This document shows, piece after piece, positions 63,366 through 64,000 of a DNA stretch of 64,000 nucleotides (the stretch's first letter is position 1; each line of letters opens with the position of its first letter). Under the pieces are notes generated by a model. It did no database searches. It was not told the DNA's origin and was given only the letters and a program-made list of their open reading frames with translations. The DNA comes from Flaviflexus huanghaiensis (GTDB taxonomy: Bacteria; Actinomycetota; Actinomycetes; Actinomycetales; Actinomycetaceae), in the NCBI RefSeq assembly GCF_014118685.1, contig NZ_JACFAK010000002.1, positions 1 to 64,000 of the forward strand, in the 5' to 3' direction. The translations under genes were made by a program, and so were the position numbers.

Positions 63366-63905
63366 TCAATCGGGGGTATCCGAGCATTCGTCGACGGCTG
63401 CGACGATTGCCTCGTAGTCACTGATATCCGCGCCAGAATCACCGGACGCGATCGCGTTGAGAGTTTCGGCCGACACCTCGTCGAAGAAGCTGTCGACCAT
63501 GCACTCGGCGACGCCAGCTACGGATTCGTCGATCGTTGTGGAGCGGAGACCCAGCGCCGCCATTTCCTCGACGAGTAGTGTGTGCAGACCCGTGGTCACG
63601 GCGGACCGTGTGACCGGCGCACGAGTGTAAGACGGCACCGGGGGAGAGGGCAGCGCCGGTGCTGGGTCGATTGGTGCGGCAACCGCGCGTGGAGCGTCCG
63701 TCCGAGACTGAGATGGCGTCTCGGATGCGGGTGTGACGTCAGCATCGCCATGCGTGCCGCCTGCGAAGCCTAGGACACCGGCTACAGTCACAAGCGACCC
63801 GGCGATAACGGCACGCATTGGCACCCGTCGGCTGAATCGCCTGTGAGTATGGGGCTCAATCCCTTTCCAGCTGGTCGACAAGGCGCGCTCCTTACCTCGG
63901 GACAT
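63366..63905 (-). CDS. Secreted or membrane-anchored two-cysteine protein
   Basis: 179 residues. A basic N-terminus and one helix (about 31-50) act as signal or anchor. A Pro/Thr/Ser-rich linker (55-100) leads to a helical domain with two cysteines 39 residues apart (VAECMVDSFF to VDECSD). It is the third copy of the module seen at 61404 and 62435. The weak ribosome-binding site (CCGAAG) leaves the start a little uncertain. Function unknown. Confidence 0.66.
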   Translation of the reverse strand: MSRGKERALSTSWKGIEPHTHRRFSRRVPMRAVIAGSLVTVAGVLGFAGGTHGDADVTPASETPSQSRTDAPRAVAAPIDPAPALPSPPVPSYTRAPVTRSAVTTGLHTLLVEEMAALGLRSTTIDESVAGVAECMVDSFFDEVSAETLNAIASGDSGADISDYEAIVAAVDECSDTPD

Positions 63906-64000
63906 CTTCGGATGAACCTACCCGGGATTTGGCCGTCGTAGCGCTCATGAGCAGCATCCTGTGCACGGAGGAGAATGATGTCGCCCTGTGTGCTCCTGGG

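Noticed and set aside
63975-64000. GGAGGAGA followed by ATGATG near the right edge, possible start of a plus-strand gene
   Set aside because: Only eight codons are visible and spacing to the ribosome-binding site is poor; cannot be judged.
1-64000. CRISPR arrays, tRNA or rRNA genes, phage genes
   Set aside because: No regular repeat-spacer pattern, no T-loop sequence in a cloverleaf context and no phage proteins were seen.

Overview
The window is high-GC chromosomal DNA from an actinomycete-type bacterium (Actinomycetota). Several things point there: a glutamine synthetase block (glnA1, glnE, glnA2) with polyphosphate glucokinase, a CtaC/CtaD/CtaF cytochrome oxidase operon, and DUF3043, DUF4191 and RDD proteins. 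From memory, much of the order from 30 kb to 61 kb matches the Mycobacterium tuberculosis Rv2199c-Rv2230c region (ctaC, ErpA-like protein, glycerate kinase-like protein, pepB, dlaT, DUF4191, RDD, glnA1, glnE, glnA2, panB, Zn-ribbon protein, NIF3). A further sign is the large number of genes with a -10 box 6-7 nt before the start codon, which suggests leaderless mRNAs. The genus cannot be fixed from sequence alone; an Actinomycetaceae-like organism is a guess.

Region 1 (1-20.7 kb) is an exopolysaccharide or cell-wall glycan locus. It opens with the tail of an IS481-type transposase that runs into a LuxR regulator lacking its N-terminal part. A long plus-strand operon (1433-16295) follows: priming sugar-phosphate transferase, a nucleotide-sugar cassette (Gfo/Idh oxidoreductase, SDR, two DegT aminotransferases and a PglD-like acetyltransferase), glycosyltransferases, a Wzx flippase, a Wzz-like protein with a tandem-repeat tail, and a Wzy-like polymerase fused to a second Wzz-like domain. 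A convergent minus-strand operon (20649-16546) encodes a VanZ-like protein, a 912-residue protein with three glycosyltransferase domains, and one more glycosyltransferase. No tyrosine kinase or phosphatase is present.

Region 2 (21-31 kb) holds transport and stress genes: alcohol dehydrogenase and CDP-alcohol phosphatidyltransferase, a NUDIX hydrolase, a paired SMR exporter, MgtE behind a long structured leader, and a TetR-MMPL operon with a clear palindromic operator over its promoter. A CueP-type copper lipoprotein and a Zn-ribbon-family protein that has lost its cysteines follow.

Region 3 (31-57 kb) is conserved housekeeping: YaaA, RNase P RNA, NIF3, polyphosphate glucokinase, methionine aminopeptidase, PanB, the GlnA2-GlnE-GlnA1 nitrogen block, DUF4191 and RDD proteins, an MFS transporter at the place where lipA/lipB might be expected, a two-lipoyl-domain E2 and its E3, leucyl aminopeptidase, dihydroorotate dehydrogenase, an aldo/keto reductase, an M20 dipeptidase, a glycerate kinase-like protein, ErpA and an FKBP lipoprotein.

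Region 4 (58-64 kb) is the ctaC-ctaD-ctaF operon, then a minus-strand set of small unrecognised proteins. Three of these are membrane-anchored and share a two-cysteine helical module. No tRNA, rRNA or CRISPR array was seen.
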